From Agromyces sp. LHK192 (GTDB lineage: Bacteria; Actinomycetota; Actinomycetes; Actinomycetales; Microbacteriaceae), in assembly GCF_004006235.1 (NCBI RefSeq), contig NZ_CP034753.1:1860001-1924000 (forward strand): a stretch of 64,000 nucleotides of DNA, read 5' to 3'. Of the stretch, positions 49,286-59,355 are shown piece by piece; the stretch's first letter is position 1; every line of letters begins with the position of its first letter. A program made the translations under genes and the position numbers. The notes below the pieces were generated by a model, which searched no databases, was not told the DNA's origin, and saw only the letters and a program-made list of their open reading frames with translations.

Positions 49286-49947
49286 CGCCGATCCGCGTCG
49301 CGCTCGTCGACGACCAGGCGCTCTTCCGCGCCGGCATCCGGATGCTCGTCGAGTCGCAACCCGATCTCGAGTTCGCGGGGGAGGCGGGCGACGGCGTGCA
49401 GGCGGTCGCGCTCGTCGAACGCGCGCGACCCGACGTCGTGCTCATGGACGTGCGGATGCCGCTCGCCGACGGCATCGAGGCGACCGAGCGGATCCTCGCC
49501 GACGCAGATCGCGCGGGGCGCACGCCGCCCCGCATCATCGTCCTCACGACGTTCGACCTCGACGAGAACGCGGCGAGGGCGATCCGCGCGGGCGCGAGCG
49601 GGTTCGTGCTGAAGGACGCCGACCCGGAGTTCCTGCTCGCGGCGATCCGGACGGTGCATCAGGGCAACGCGGTGCTCGCGGCCACGGCGACGCGCGAGCT
49701 CTTCGCGCACGTGCGGCGCAGCGGCGTGGCACGTCCGGCGCCGGCGGCCTGGTCTGAGTTGACGCCGCGTGAACGCGAGATCTTCGGCCTCGCGGCCCGC
49801 GGGCTGTCGAACACGGAGATCGCGACGAGCGAGTTCCTCAGCGAGGCCACGGTGAAGACCCACGTGAGCCGCATCCTCGCGAAGCTCGGCCTGCGCGATC
49901 GGGTGCAGCTCGTGGTGTTCGCGTACGAGCACGACCTGACCGGCTGA
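49282..49947 (+). CDS. LuxR/NarL family response regulator
   Basis: Cytosolic transcription factor controlled by the adjacent kinase. The 221-residue protein has the receiver domain (VALVDDQALFRAGIRMLV, phospho-Asp in VVLMDVRMP at about residue 56, Lys in FVLKDADPE) and a LuxR-type helix-turn-helix (ELTPREREIFGLAARGLSNT, SEATVKTHVSRILAKL). A GGGAGGA site is placed inside the kinase gene. The next genes are an ABC exporter pair, the likely target. Confidence 0.95.
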   Translation: MTPIRVALVDDQALFRAGIRMLVESQPDLEFAGEAGDGVQAVALVERARPDVVLMDVRMPLADGIEATERILADADRAGRTPPRIIVLTTFDLDENAARAIRAGASGFVLKDADPEFLLAAIRTVHQGNAVLAATATRELFAHVRRSGVARPAPAAWSELTPREREIFGLAARGLSNTEIATSEFLSEATVKTHVSRILAKLGLRDRVQLVVFAYEHDLTG

Positions 49948-50045
49948 GCGCGCCCACCGCTCCCACCGCTCGGCCGACGCCCGGATCATCCGATGGGATG
50001 ATGCACGGCAACCCCCGGTCGGATGCCCCGCCGCACGCGGATCCG

Positions 50046-50051
50046 TAGCGT
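50046..50051 (+). promoter_or_regulatory. Putative leaderless -10 box for the ABC exporter operon
   Basis: TAGCGT, seven bases, then the ATG of the ATPase gene. It lies in the 111-base gap after the response regulator, where a binding site for that regulator would be expected; I see no clear repeat to name as one. Confidence 0.45.
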
Positions 50052-50058
50052 CGACAGC

Positions 50059-50820
50059 ATGCAGAACCCTCCCTCCGACCTCGGTCTCATCGCCCGCGCC
50101 GTCAGGCTCGGCAAGCGGTACGGCGCCGGCACCGGTGAGGTCGTCGCGCTCGACGACGTCTCGATCGGCCTGCGTCGCGGCGAGTTCACGGCGATCATGG
50201 GGCCGTCGGGCTCGGGCAAGTCGACGCTCATGCACCTGATGGCCGGCCTCGACACGCCCACATCGGGGCAGGTGTGGCTCGGCGACTCCGACATCACCGA
50301 CCTCTCCGACGCACAGCTCACGGTGCTGCGTCGCCGCCGTATCGGCTTCGTCTTCCAGTCGTTCAACCTGATCCCGACGCTCGACGTGCGAGGCAACATC
50401 GTGCTGCCGTTCGAGCTCGACGGCCGCCGCCCGTCGCGCGAGGAGCAGGCGTGGATCGACGAACTCGTCGACTCGCTCGGGCTCACGGCCAGGCTCCGCC
50501 ATCGTCCCCATGAACTGTCCGGCGGTCAGCAGCAGCGCGTCGCCATCGCCCGAGCCCTCGCGACCCGCCCCGACCTCGTCTTCGCCGACGAGCCGACCGG
50601 GAACCTCGACTCGCGCACCGGCCGCGAGGTGCTCGGCCTCCTCGCGACCGCGAGTTCGCGGTCGGGTCAGTCGATCGCGATGGTCACCCACGACCCGATC
50701 GCGGCGAGCCACGCCGACCGGATCCTTTTCCTCGCCGACGGCCGAATCGTCCGCGACTCCCCGCGCATCACGCCGGAGGAGATCTCGGCGTACATGCTCC
50801 AGATGGAGACGGCGGCGTGA
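50059..50820 (+). CDS. MacB/LolD-like ABC transporter ATPase
   Basis: ATPase of a type VII (MacB-like) ABC system. The 253-residue protein has [20 protein letters not shown], Walker [10 protein letters not shown] near 49, the [19 protein letters not shown]-loop typical of LolD/MacB, signature LSGGQQQR, and Walker [14 protein letters not shown]. Its stop overlaps the permease start by four bases. The start at 50059 is supported by the leaderless -10 box. Confidence 0.94.
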   Translation: MQNPPSDLGLIARAVRLGKRYGAGTGEVVALDDVSIGLRRGEFTAIMGPSGSGKSTLMHLMAGLDTPTSGQVWLGDSDITDLSDAQLTVLRRRRIGFVFQSFNLIPTLDVRGNIVLPFELDGRRPSREEQAWIDELVDSLGLTARLRHRPHELSGGQQQRVAIARALATRPDLVFADEPTGNLDSRTGREVLGLLATASSRSGQSIAMVTHDPIAASHADRILFLADGRIVRDSPRITPEEISAYMLQMETAA

Positions 50821-52214
50821 GCAGGGGCATCCGCGACCACCTGCCGACGCTGCTCGTCGCGGTCCTCGCCTCGGCGTTCGGGGTGGCGCTGCTGCAGGTC
50901 ACGGGCATCCTCACCGCCGTCATCGCGGCCGACGAGGTCGCAGGGTCGAGCGGCACCGTCAAGACGATGCTCGACGTCGTCGCGTTCGTGTTCATCGCGA
51001 TCGCGGTCTACGTGTCGGCCGTGACGACGGCGAACACCGTCGCGACGGTCGTCGCCGGCCGGACCCGCACGATCGCACTGCTCCGGCTCATCGGGTCGAG
51101 TGCGAGGGCGCAGCGCGCGACGATCGCCAGGGAGGGACTGCTGGTCGGCGCGGTCGGCGCGGTCGCGGGCGCGGCCCTCGGCACGCTCATCGCCTGGGCC
51201 GTCGCGCAGTGGGCGGTCGCCGCCGACATGCTCCCGTCGTTCGACTACGGCTACCTCGACCCGGTGCTCGTGGTGCCGATGGTCGCCGTCGTCCTCACGA
51301 CCTGGCTGGCGGCCTGGGCGGGCTCGCGGCGCGTGCTCGCGGTGCGCCCGGCCGAGGCGCTCGGCAACTCGACGGAGTCCTCGAGCGAGGAGGTCGGGCG
51401 CCGGGCCGGCCGTACGGCGACGGGTGTCGTGCTCGTCGTGCTCGGCGCGCTCGCGCTCGCGGGCGGGGTCGTGATCGGCCTGTTCCACCCGCTGGGCGTG
51501 CTCGTGGGCGTCGTGGGGGGCATCCTGTCGTTCACCGGGGTCGTGCTCGTCGCCGACCGCATCATGCCGCCCGTGCTGCGCGCGGTCGGGCGGTTGCTCG
51601 GGTCTTCGCCGGCCGCACGCCTCGCCGCCGAGAACGCGGTGCGCCACCCCGAGCGTGCGACCCGCATGACCATCGGCCTCGTGGTCGGCGTCACCCTCGT
51701 GACGATGTTCGCGGTCACGATGGAGACGTACCGTGTGGCGATGGGGCGCATCCTGAGCAGTCAGGAGATGCTCGACGCGGCGATCGGCCCGGTCATCGAC
51801 GGCACGATCGCCGTCTTCTCGGCGCTCGTCGGATTCAGTGCGGTGATCGCCGCGGTCGGACTCGTGAACACGCTGTCGATCAGCGTGCTGCAGCGCACGC
51901 GCGAGATCGGACTCCTTCGCGCCCTCGGGTTCGACCGCGCCCAGGTGCGCTCGATGATCCTCGCGGAGGCGGCCGCGCTCACGGTCGCCGCGACCGTCAC
52001 GGGGCTCGTGCTCGGCACGGTCTACGGGTGGCTCGGTGCGCAGTCGATGCTCGGGTCGATCGAGGGGGAGCCGACCTTCGTCGTTCCGTCGGTGCCGTGG
52101 GTCGTCGTCGCGATCGTGGTGGGAGCGGCGGCGCTCATCACGCTCGCGGCATCCGTCACGCCCGCGCGACGGGCGGTCAGGATCTCACCGGTGGCCGCAC
52201 TCGCGGTCGAGTGA
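50817..52214 (+). CDS. FtsX/MacB-like ABC transporter permease
   Basis: Membrane partner of the preceding ATPase. The 465-residue protein has two FtsX-type units: N-terminal (about 10-180, with GRTRTIALLRLIGSSARAQR) and C-terminal (about 290-460, with NTLSISVLQRTREIGLLRAL), joined by two further helices. The large MacB outer domain is absent. It resembles permeases of antimicrobial-peptide or lipid export systems. Linked to the two-component genes upstream, so probable cargo is an envelope-active compound; this is inference. Confidence 0.92.
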   Translation: MSRGIRDHLPTLLVAVLASAFGVALLQVTGILTAVIAADEVAGSSGTVKTMLDVVAFVFIAIAVYVSAVTTANTVATVVAGRTRTIALLRLIGSSARAQRATIAREGLLVGAVGAVAGAALGTLIAWAVAQWAVAADMLPSFDYGYLDPVLVVPMVAVVLTTWLAAWAGSRRVLAVRPAEALGNSTESSSEEVGRRAGRTATGVVLVVLGALALAGGVVIGLFHPLGVLVGVVGGILSFTGVVLVADRIMPPVLRAVGRLLGSSPAARLAAENAVRHPERATRMTIGLVVGVTLVTMFAVTMETYRVAMGRILSSQEMLDAAIGPVIDGTIAVFSALVGFSAVIAAVGLVNTLSISVLQRTREIGLLRALGFDRAQVRSMILAEAAALTVAATVTGLVLGTVYGWLGAQSMLGSIEGEPTFVVPSVPWVVVAIVVGAAALITLAASVTPARRAVRISPVAALAVE

Positions 52215-52216
52215 GC

Positions 52217-52249
52217 GTGCGGCGGCCGTTGGGGAACGGGCCGCCGCAC
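52217..52249 (+). terminator. Hairpin after the ABC permease gene
   Basis: GTGCGGCGGCCGTT, a GGGG loop, then AACGGGCCGCCGCAC: a long stem with one bulged base, directly after the permease stop. No T-run follows, but stem strength and position suggest a terminator, backed up by the next hairpin. Confidence 0.65.
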
Positions 52250-52254
52250 CGATC

Positions 52255-52294
52255 CGCCCCGTCGCCCGGCGCCACCGGTCGCGACGGGGCGTTT
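52255..52294 (+). terminator. Intrinsic terminator downstream of the ABC operon
   Basis: CGCCCCGTCGC and GCGACGGGGCG form an 11-bp stem with a loop of 15 bases that contains a further small inverted repeat. It is followed by TTT at 52292-52294. Together with the preceding hairpin it insulates the leuA region. Confidence 0.8.
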
Positions 52295-52308
52295 CGCCGT
52301 GTCGGGCG

Positions 52309-52378
52309 TGGTCGAGTCGGCCTGGTCGATCCGGCGTGGTCGATCCCGCGTGGTCGATCCGTCGCGGTCGATCCGCGG
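52309..52378 (+). repeat. Five-unit 14-bp tandem repeat upstream of the leuA leader
   Basis: Five abutting 14-base units: TGGTCGAGTCGGCC, TGGTCGATCCGGCG, TGGTCGATCCCGCG, TGGTCGATCCGTCG and CGGTCGATCCGCGG. GGTCGA is invariant. The array ends 15 bases before the TAGCCT -10 box, so it covers the -35 region and upstream. It could be a cluster of regulator sites or a variable-number repeat. It does not code in any convincing frame. Confidence 0.8.
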
Positions 52379-52393
52379 CGTCCGGCGGGGTGC

Positions 52394-52399
52394 TAGCCT
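52394..52399 (+). promoter_or_regulatory. Putative -10 box for the leuA leader transcript
   Basis: TAGCCT is followed by six bases and GTG 52406. The transcript would begin at or next to the leader peptide start codon. Confidence 0.6.
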
Positions 52400-52405
52400 T
52401 GATCC

Positions 52406-52450
52406 GTGCTTCACGGCCTGCTTCTCCTTAGCTGCCGCTGCGAGTCCTAG
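52406..52450 (+). CDS. Leucine leader peptide for leuA attenuation
   Basis: A 14-codon frame from GTG to TAG reads M-L-H-G-L-L-L-L-S-C-R-C-E-S, with five Leu codons, four of them consecutive (CTG CTT CTC CTT at 52418-52429). It lies 67 bases before leuA, which makes the first committed enzyme of leucine synthesis. Low charged tRNA-Leu would stall the ribosome on this run. The start has a -10 box with leaderless spacing and no ribosome site. The Cys-Arg-Cys-Glu end seems shaped by the hairpin arm that overlaps it. Peptide function apart from attenuation is not expected. Confidence 0.8.
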   Translation: MLHGLLLLSCRCES

Positions 52451-52473
52451 TTCACAGGCCTCCCTCGCAGCGG
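52435..52473 (+). promoter_or_regulatory. leuA leader RNA hairpin (attenuator candidate)
   Basis: CCGCTGCGAG at 52435-52444 and CTCGCAGCGG at 52464-52473 are perfect complements with a 19-base loop that includes the leader stop codon. A ribosome stalled on the Leu run would cover part of the first arm. The second arm contains CTCGC, which can also pair with GCGAG at 52502-52506 or 52511-52515 next to the leuA start. No T-run follows, so control may be by translation or by Rho rather than by an intrinsic terminator. Confidence 0.6.
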
Positions 52474-52490
52474 AGTTCGTCGTCGGCTGA

Positions 52491-54293
<1,803 letters not shown>

Positions 54294-54306
54294 ACCTGCG
54301 GCGGCG

Positions 54307-54329
54307 GGCCGGCCTGTGTCGCGCCGGCC
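54307..54329. terminator. Hairpin between convergent leuA and the UPF0126 gene
   Basis: GGCCGGC, nine bases, GCCGGCC: a 7-bp GC stem 13 bases after the leuA stop in the 59-base convergent gap. No T-run, so it is a weak call. Confidence 0.35.
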
Positions 54330-54352
54330 TCCGGCGATGTCCGTGCGCGAGG

Positions 54353-55039
54353 TCAGCGACGGATGATCGGCATCATGCCGGTCTCCGTCGCGACCTTGCG
54401 GCGGTAGAGCATGCGCTGCTCGGGCAGCGACACGTCGAAGATCACGGCGAGCCAGCGGATGATGCTCGTGACGACGACGCAGGTGATCCCGCTGATGAGC
54501 AGGGGAACCTCGAACAGGTTGAGCACGGCGAGCACGATGCATCCGGCTCCCGCCGCCACGGCGTACAGCGAGCCGACGTGCATGATCGCGACCGGCAACC
54601 CCATCAGCATGTCGCGGAGCACGCCGCCGCCGACGGCCGCCGCCACGCCGACGAACACGGCAGGTAGCAGCGGCAGCCCGGAGGCCAGGGCCTTCGACGT
54701 GCCCAGCGCGCCGAACATGCCGATCACGATCGCATCGAGTCCGACGATCACGACGTTGAGTCGGGTGAGCGGGCCGGCGAGGAGCATGCCCACGAGCGCG
54801 GCGGCGACCGCGACGATCAGGTACCAGTCGCTCTCGAGCGCCCGGAGCGGCGCGTTGAGCAGGAGGTCTCGGATCATGCCGCCGCCGAACCCCATCACGA
54901 TGCCGACGAGCGCGACGCCCAACAGGTCGAGCCGCCGTTCGCCACGGAACCCGGAGGCGAACAGGGCGCCCTGGATGCCGCCGAGGCCGACCGCGGTGAG
55001 GTCGAGCCAGAGGGGGATGACGAACTGCTCGGTTTCCAC
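54353..55039 (-). CDS. TRIC/UPF0126 (YadS-like) membrane protein
   Basis: Seven-helix membrane protein of the UPF0126/TRIC family, with proposed cation or amino-acid transport roles. The protein of about 228 residues shows two similar halves: [29 protein letters not shown] and [29 protein letters not shown], each with the glycine-rich GGG(M/V)(I/L)RD turn. GTG 55039 gives the usual short N-terminus; ATG 55078 in the same frame would add 13 residues. Confidence 0.9.
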   Translation of the reverse strand: METEQFVIPLWLDLTAVGLGGIQGALFASGFRGERRLDLLGVALVGIVMGFGGGMIRDLLLNAPLRALESDWYLIVAVAAALVGMLLAGPLTRLNVVIVGLDAIVIGMFGALGTSKALASGLPLLPAVFVGVAAAVGGGVLRDMLMGLPVAIMHVGSLYAVAAGAGCIVLAVLNLFEVPLLISGITCVVVTSIIRWLAVIFDVSLPEQRMLYRRKVATETGMMPIIRR

Positions 55040-55112
55040 GCAGACAGTGAACCAGAGCGGATGCCCCGGGCGCGGCATCCGCGCGGTGCGCCGTCGCGTG
55101 GGTCGCTGGTGG

Positions 55113-55118
55113 GAGAAT
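55113..55118 (+). promoter_or_regulatory. Putative leaderless -10 box for recO (GGGAGAATCG type)
   Basis: GAGAAT in GGGAGAATCG, then six bases, then the recO GTG. Same ten-base word as before lepA and dusB. Confidence 0.5.
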
Positions 55119-55124
55119 CGAGGG

Positions 55125-55862
55125 GTGCCGGTCTATCGAGATGAAGCGGTGGTGCTCCGCACCCACAAGCTGGGCGAAGCCGACCGCATCGTCACGCTGC
55201 TCACGCGGCGGCACGGCAAGATCCGCGCGGTCGCGAAGGGCGTGCGCCGCACCGCTTCGAAGTTCGGTGCCAGGCTCGAGCCGTTCATGGTCGCCGACCT
55301 GCAGTTGTACGAGGGCCGCACCCTCGACGTGATCACCCAGGCCGATTCGCTGGGCTCGTACGGCGCCGAGATCTCGCAGGACTACGCCGCGTACACGGCG
55401 GCGAATGCGATGGTCGAGACCGCCGACCGGATGACCGAGGCGGAGGGATCGCTGCAGCAGTACCTCCTGCTCGTCGGTGCGCTCCGGTCGCTCGCCCGTG
55501 GCGAGCACGGACCGTCGCTGACGCTCGACTCGTACCTGCTCCGCTCGCTGGCCCTGGCCGGATGGGCGCCGAGCTTCCAGGACTGCGCGCGCTGCGCCCG
55601 CGAGGGCTCGCACACCGCGGTCGTCGTGCAGCTCGGCGGCGTCGTGTGTGACGAGTGCGCACCGCCCGGTTCGCCGCGCATCGACCCGTCGACGATCGGG
55701 CTGCTCGGCGCGCTGCTCGCGGGCGACTGGACGTACGCCGAACAGGCACCCGAACGCGACCGCAACCAGGCCAGCGGCATCATCGCCGCCTACACCCAGT
55801 GGCACCTCGAGCGGGGTCTGCGCTCGCTGCCGCACGTGACGAGGGAACCCGCACCGAAGTGA
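55125..55862 (+). CDS. recO: DNA repair protein RecO
   Basis: Recombination mediator that loads RecA with RecR. The 245-residue protein starts with the OB fold ([40 protein letters not shown]), then a helical domain and a zinc finger with CARC and CDEC cysteine pairs near residues 158-182. GTG 55125 matches the usual start. Its TGA overlaps the uppS start by four bases; leuA-recO-uppS is a common actinobacterial order. Confidence 0.95.
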   Translation: MPVYRDEAVVLRTHKLGEADRIVTLLTRRHGKIRAVAKGVRRTASKFGARLEPFMVADLQLYEGRTLDVITQADSLGSYGAEISQDYAAYTAANAMVETADRMTEAEGSLQQYLLLVGALRSLARGEHGPSLTLDSYLLRSLALAGWAPSFQDCARCAREGSHTAVVVQLGGVVCDECAPPGSPRIDPSTIGLLGALLAGDWTYAEQAPERDRNQASGIIAAYTQWHLERGLRSLPHVTREPAPK

Positions 55863-56668
55863 CCCCCAAGCCGTACACCCACAAGGACGCCGTGCCCTAC
55901 CGGCCGCTGGACTGGACCGGGCTCACGCCGCCCGAGCTGCCGAAAGGCGCCGTGCCGAACCATGTCGCGATCGTCATGGACGGCAACGGGCGCTGGGCCA
56001 ACCGACAGGGCCTGACCCGCATCGAAGGGCACAAGGCCGGCGAGGAGGTGCTGCTCGACGTCGTCGCGGGCGCCATCCAGATCGGCGTGAAGCACCTCTC
56101 GGTGTACGCGTTCTCGACCGAGAACTGGAAGCGCTCGCCCGACGAGGTGCGGTTCCTGATGGGGTACAACCGCGACGTGCTGCACCGTCGCCGCGACCAG
56201 CTCAACGAGTGGGACGTGCGCATCCGCTGGGCGGGCCGCAGGCCGCGCCTGTGGAAGTCCGTGATCGACGAGCTCCAGGTCGCCGAGCGCCTCACCGCGG
56301 GCAACACCGGCCTCCAGTTCACGATGTGCGTGAACTACGGCGGCCGCAACGAGATCGTCGACGCCGTGCGCTCCATCGCCGACGACGTCGCCGCAGGACG
56401 CCTGAAGCCGTCGGCGGTCAGCGACCGGCTGATCGAGAAGCGCCTGTACGTGCCCGACATGCCCGACGTCGACCTCTTCGTGCGCAGCTCGGGGGAGCAG
56501 CGCACCTCGAACTTCCTGCTCTGGCAGTCGGCGTACGCCGAGATGGTGTTCCTCGACACGCTCTGGCCGGACTTCTCCCGGGTCGAGCTGTGGAAGGCGA
56601 TCGAGCTCTACGCGTCGCGGAACCGCCGCTTCGGCGGCGCGGTCGACGCGCCGGATGCCGCGGGCTGA
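55859..56668 (+). CDS. uppS: Isoprenyl (undecaprenyl/decaprenyl) diphosphate synthase
   Basis: Cis-prenyltransferase that makes the polyprenyl diphosphate carrier for cell-wall synthesis. The 269-residue protein has the catalytic [16 protein letters not shown] (Asp about 40), [36 protein letters not shown], and the C-terminal [23 protein letters not shown] start overlaps the recO stop (GTGA). Chain length of the product cannot be set by eye; actinobacteria have several such enzymes. Confidence 0.95.
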   Translation: MTPKPYTHKDAVPYRPLDWTGLTPPELPKGAVPNHVAIVMDGNGRWANRQGLTRIEGHKAGEEVLLDVVAGAIQIGVKHLSVYAFSTENWKRSPDEVRFLMGYNRDVLHRRRDQLNEWDVRIRWAGRRPRLWKSVIDELQVAERLTAGNTGLQFTMCVNYGGRNEIVDAVRSIADDVAAGRLKPSAVSDRLIEKRLYVPDMPDVDLFVRSSGEQRTSNFLLWQSAYAEMVFLDTLWPDFSRVELWKAIELYASRNRRFGGAVDAPDAAG

Positions 56669-56685
56669 GCCGTCGGCGCATCCCC

Positions 56686-56691
56686 TAGTCT
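56686..56691 (+). promoter_or_regulatory. Putative leaderless -10 box for the Pr6Pr gene
   Basis: TAGTCT, six bases, then GTG 56698, in the 29-base gap after uppS. No ribosome-binding sequence is present. Confidence 0.5.
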
Positions 56692-56697
56692 GGCGCC

Positions 56698-57444
56698 GTG
56701 AGCGTCGCGAGCGAATCCGGAGTCCGAGGCCGATCGTCGAACCTGCGGTTCGCGCGCATCTGGGCCGTGCCGCGGTTCGTCGTCGCCGCGGCGATCGTCG
56801 CCGCGGTGGTCGTGACCTACCAGGGCTCGCACGGGTTCTGGATCGCGTCGGGATTCGACGACCTCGTCACCCTCAACGTCAACTTCTTCAGCTACTTCAC
56901 CATCGAGTCGAACCTCCTCGCCGCGGCGGTGCTGACCCTGGGCGCCGTGTTCGCGCTGGTGGGCCGGGTGCCCGATCTGTCGTGGTTCGGACTGCTGCGA
57001 GCGTGCGCCGCGACGTACATGGCGATCACCGGCATCGTCTACAACCTGCTGCTTCGCGGGATCCCCGTCACCGGGGGCGGCGATACGCCGCCGTGGACGA
57101 ACGAGGTGCTGCACGTCTGGGCGCCGATCCTCCTCGTCATCGATTGGCTCGTCGCTCCGGGGCGCATCAGGTTGGCGTGGAGCCAAGTGTGGATCGTGAT
57201 CGCATTCCCGATCGTGTGGGTCGCGTACACGCTCATCCGCGGTCCGCTCGTCTTCGACCAGGTCAAGGGCGTCGAGACCTGGTATCCCTACCCGTTCCTG
57301 AATCCGGCCACGCAGGAGAACGGGTACGTGAGCGTCGCGTTCTGGGTGGTGGTCATCGCGATCGCGTTCGTCGCGGTCGCGTCGCTCGTCGTCTGGGTGA
57401 CGCGCATCGGCACGTCCCGGCCGGTCGCGGAATCGACGGTGTGA
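56698..57444 (+). CDS. Pr6Pr family membrane protein
   Basis: Six-helix membrane protein of the FAR-17a/AIG1-like Pr6Pr group; function in bacteria unknown. The 248-residue protein has hydrophobic segments spread over the whole length, with NFFSYFTIESNLLAAAVL, the TGIVYNLLLRG turn, LHVWAPILLVIDWLVAP and YPYPFLNP, all typical for the group. Convergent with the serine hydrolase gene, 13 bases away. Confidence 0.88.
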   Translation: MSVASESGVRGRSSNLRFARIWAVPRFVVAAAIVAAVVVTYQGSHGFWIASGFDDLVTLNVNFFSYFTIESNLLAAAVLTLGAVFALVGRVPDLSWFGLLRACAATYMAITGIVYNLLLRGIPVTGGGDTPPWTNEVLHVWAPILLVIDWLVAPGRIRLAWSQVWIVIAFPIVWVAYTLIRGPLVFDQVKGVETWYPYPFLNPATQENGYVSVAFWVVVIAIAFVAVASLVVWVTRIGTSRPVAESTV

Positions 57445-57457
57445 CCCGCGTCGCCGT

Positions 57458-58372
57458 TCAGCGGACGGCGGCGGCTGCGCGCAGTTCGTCGTGCAGGAGC
57501 CGGGCCGCGTAGCCGAGCGACTGGTCGGCGGCCGGCTGCACGTGCGCCGGAACCGACGATTCGCTGAGCGCGGCGATCGCGAACACCCCGCCGTCGGCGT
57601 GCTCGAGCACGCCGACCTCGTGGCGCAGGTGGAGGAACGAGCCGGTCTTCGAGTACCACGTCGCGTCGTCGGACTCGAGGTCGGGCGCGAGCCGCTGGCG
57701 CATGAGGTTGCCGGCGAGCATCGGCCTGAGCACCTCGCGGGCGCCCCCGAGCGAGGGGTCGTTCCAGAGCCGGTCGAGCAGGTCGACGAGTGCCGTCGCC
57801 GTACCCGCGTTGGCGCCCGTCACGTCGAGCTGGGGGATCAGGTGCCCGCCGCCCGGCGTGGATGCCCGGATCGCGAGGGTGAGTGCCTGCGACTGCTCGT
57901 CGGGTGCGAGCCGGCTCGCGAGCGTCTCGTGCAGCTCGCGGATCGAGTGGCGCACGGTGAGGTCGGGGATGCCGAGGTCGCGCATGAGCGCCGTCACCGT
58001 CGCCGGCGGGCACCGATCGAAGAGCGCGTCCGCCGCGGTGTCATCGCTGACCGCGAGGGCCAGGTAGAGGAGGTCGCCGACGGCGACCGTCGCCGGGTGC
58101 GCGAACCTCGAGGTCCCGGTGCGCCCAGGGGTGCTTCTCCGCGGGTCGAGCGCGATCTGCTCGCCGAGATCGAGGCGGCCGACGGACGCCTCGTGCAGCA
58201 CCGCGAGGCCGAGCGGCAGTTTCACCACCGACGCGAGCGGATACGGGCGACCGGGGAGCAGGGCGAGTTCCGCTCCGCTCCGGAGGTCGCGCACGGTGAT
58301 GGATGCCGTGAGCCCGACTTCAGCGAGCACCGCCTCGGCCTCACGGACCGCGGCGCGACGTTCAGTTCGCAT
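57458..58372 (-). CDS. Serine hydrolase of the class A beta-lactamase fold
   Basis: Penicillin-interacting serine hydrolase. The 304-residue protein has SVVK (residues 48-51, the SxxK nucleophile), SDD (109-111) where class A enzymes have SDN, and KTG (242-244). A clear ExxLN deacylation motif is not visible. No signal peptide is seen, unlike the true beta-lactamase at 59356. It may act as a cytosolic or sensor-like hydrolase; beta-lactam hydrolysis is doubtful. ATG 58372 overlaps the lysR gene by 11 bases, so both are in one operon. Confidence 0.85.
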   Translation of the reverse strand: MRTERRAAVREAEAVLAEVGLTASITVRDLRSGAELALLPGRPYPLASVVKLPLGLAVLHEASVGRLDLGEQIALDPRRSTPGRTGTSRFAHPATVAVGDLLYLALAVSDDTAADALFDRCPPATVTALMRDLGIPDLTVRHSIRELHETLASRLAPDEQSQALTLAIRASTPGGGHLIPQLDVTGANAGTATALVDLLDRLWNDPSLGGAREVLRPMLAGNLMRQRLAPDLESDDATWYSKTGSFLHLRHEVGVLEHADGGVFAIAALSESSVPAHVQPAADQSLGYAARLLHDELRAAAAVR

Positions 58373-59282
58373 CGGTGCTCTCGCGGGAGGTGCCGAGTAC
58401 CGCCGGCAGGTGGCTCGCGGCGGCCAGTTCGAACCGTCGGGCGAGGTCGGCGTCGCGGTGCACGAGCGCGTACCCGCGCAGCAGGTGCAGGTCGCCGAGC
58501 GGGTGCCAGGCGAGGTCGTACGCCTCGGCCTCGGCGGGGGTGCAGAGCACGAGGTCGTCGTCGGCGATCGCCTTCGCCATCGCGGCTGCGGGGGAGGACG
58601 CGACCCTGAGGTGGCCCGGAGCGAGTCCGGCGCCGTTGCGCACCCGGTCGAGGCGGTCTCGCACGTTCGGCACGTCGTCCTCGGGTTGCAGCCAGAGTCG
58701 GCGTCGTTCGGCGCCGCCGCGGCGCGGGCGGAGTTCCGCGAGGTGGAACGGGCGCTCGTCGTCGCCGGACTCCGGCGCGGGCTCTGGGCGGGCCCAGCCG
58801 ACGCCGAGCGGACTGCTCCATCGCGCTCGGTCCGGTTCGACGTGCTGGAGTGCCAGGTCGGCGCGTCCTCCGGTGATCCATTCGCCCCGCGCGGCGGGCA
58901 CGCCCTCGAGCAGTTCGATCGTGATCCCGCCGGCCGCGGCCGCGGCGATGAGACGAGCCGCGGCCCGCGGCGGGACGTTGGCGGGCGCGGCGACGACGAC
59001 GGGGTGCAGTCGCGCCTGGTCGGCATCGTCGGCGAGTTCTCGCGCGGCGGCGACGAGCTTGATCGCGCCCGGAAGCATGCGCCTGCCGAACGCGGTCAGG
59101 GCGACTCGACGCGAGGTGCGTTCGAACAGGCGGGCGCCGAAGTGCGCTTCGAGCGCGGCGATCCGCCGGCTCGCGACCGATTGGGTGAGGCCGACACCCG
59201 CGGCTCCTGCGGTGAAGCTCTCGCGCTCGGCGACGGAGACGAAGGCCTCGCAGGCGGCCATCAGGTCGAGGTGTCGGGACAT
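58362..59282 (-). CDS. LysR family transcriptional regulator
   Basis: DNA-binding activator/repressor of the LysR type, probably AmpR-like by context. The 306-residue protein has the N-terminal winged helix (MAACEAFVSVAERESFTAGA, GLTQSVASRRIAALEAHFGA, RLFERTSRRVALT) and a C-terminal effector domain of two lobes. ATG 59282 is the usual LysR start; the frame is open upstream but those residues do not match. It is divergent from a class A beta-lactamase, with a palindrome directly upstream. Confidence 0.92.
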   Translation of the reverse strand: MSRHLDLMAACEAFVSVAERESFTAGAAGVGLTQSVASRRIAALEAHFGARLFERTSRRVALTAFGRRMLPGAIKLVAAARELADDADQARLHPVVVAAPANVPPRAAARLIAAAAAGGITIELLEGVPAARGEWITGGRADLALQHVEPDRARWSSPLGVGWARPEPAPESGDDERPFHLAELRPRRGGAERRRLWLQPEDDVPNVRDRLDRVRNGAGLAPGHLRVASSPAAAMAKAIADDDLVLCTPAEAEAYDLAWHPLGDLHLLRGYALVHRDADLARRFELAAASHLPAVLGTSRESTDAN

Positions 59283-59283
59283 C

Positions 59284-59300
59284 GATGCCAGTTTGGCATC
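59284..59300. promoter_or_regulatory. Putative LysR operator upstream of lysR and the beta-lactamase
   Basis: GATGCCA-GTT-TGGCATC is a perfect 7-3-7 palindrome starting two bases upstream of the lysR ATG in the 73-base divergent gap. LysR sites are usually interrupted palindromes near the divergent promoters. The binding claim is inference. Confidence 0.55.
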
Positions 59301-59355
59301 AATGCGGGCTTCCAGTGCTTTGCCTGAATGGGTGCCGTCGCGGAACACTCGCCGC

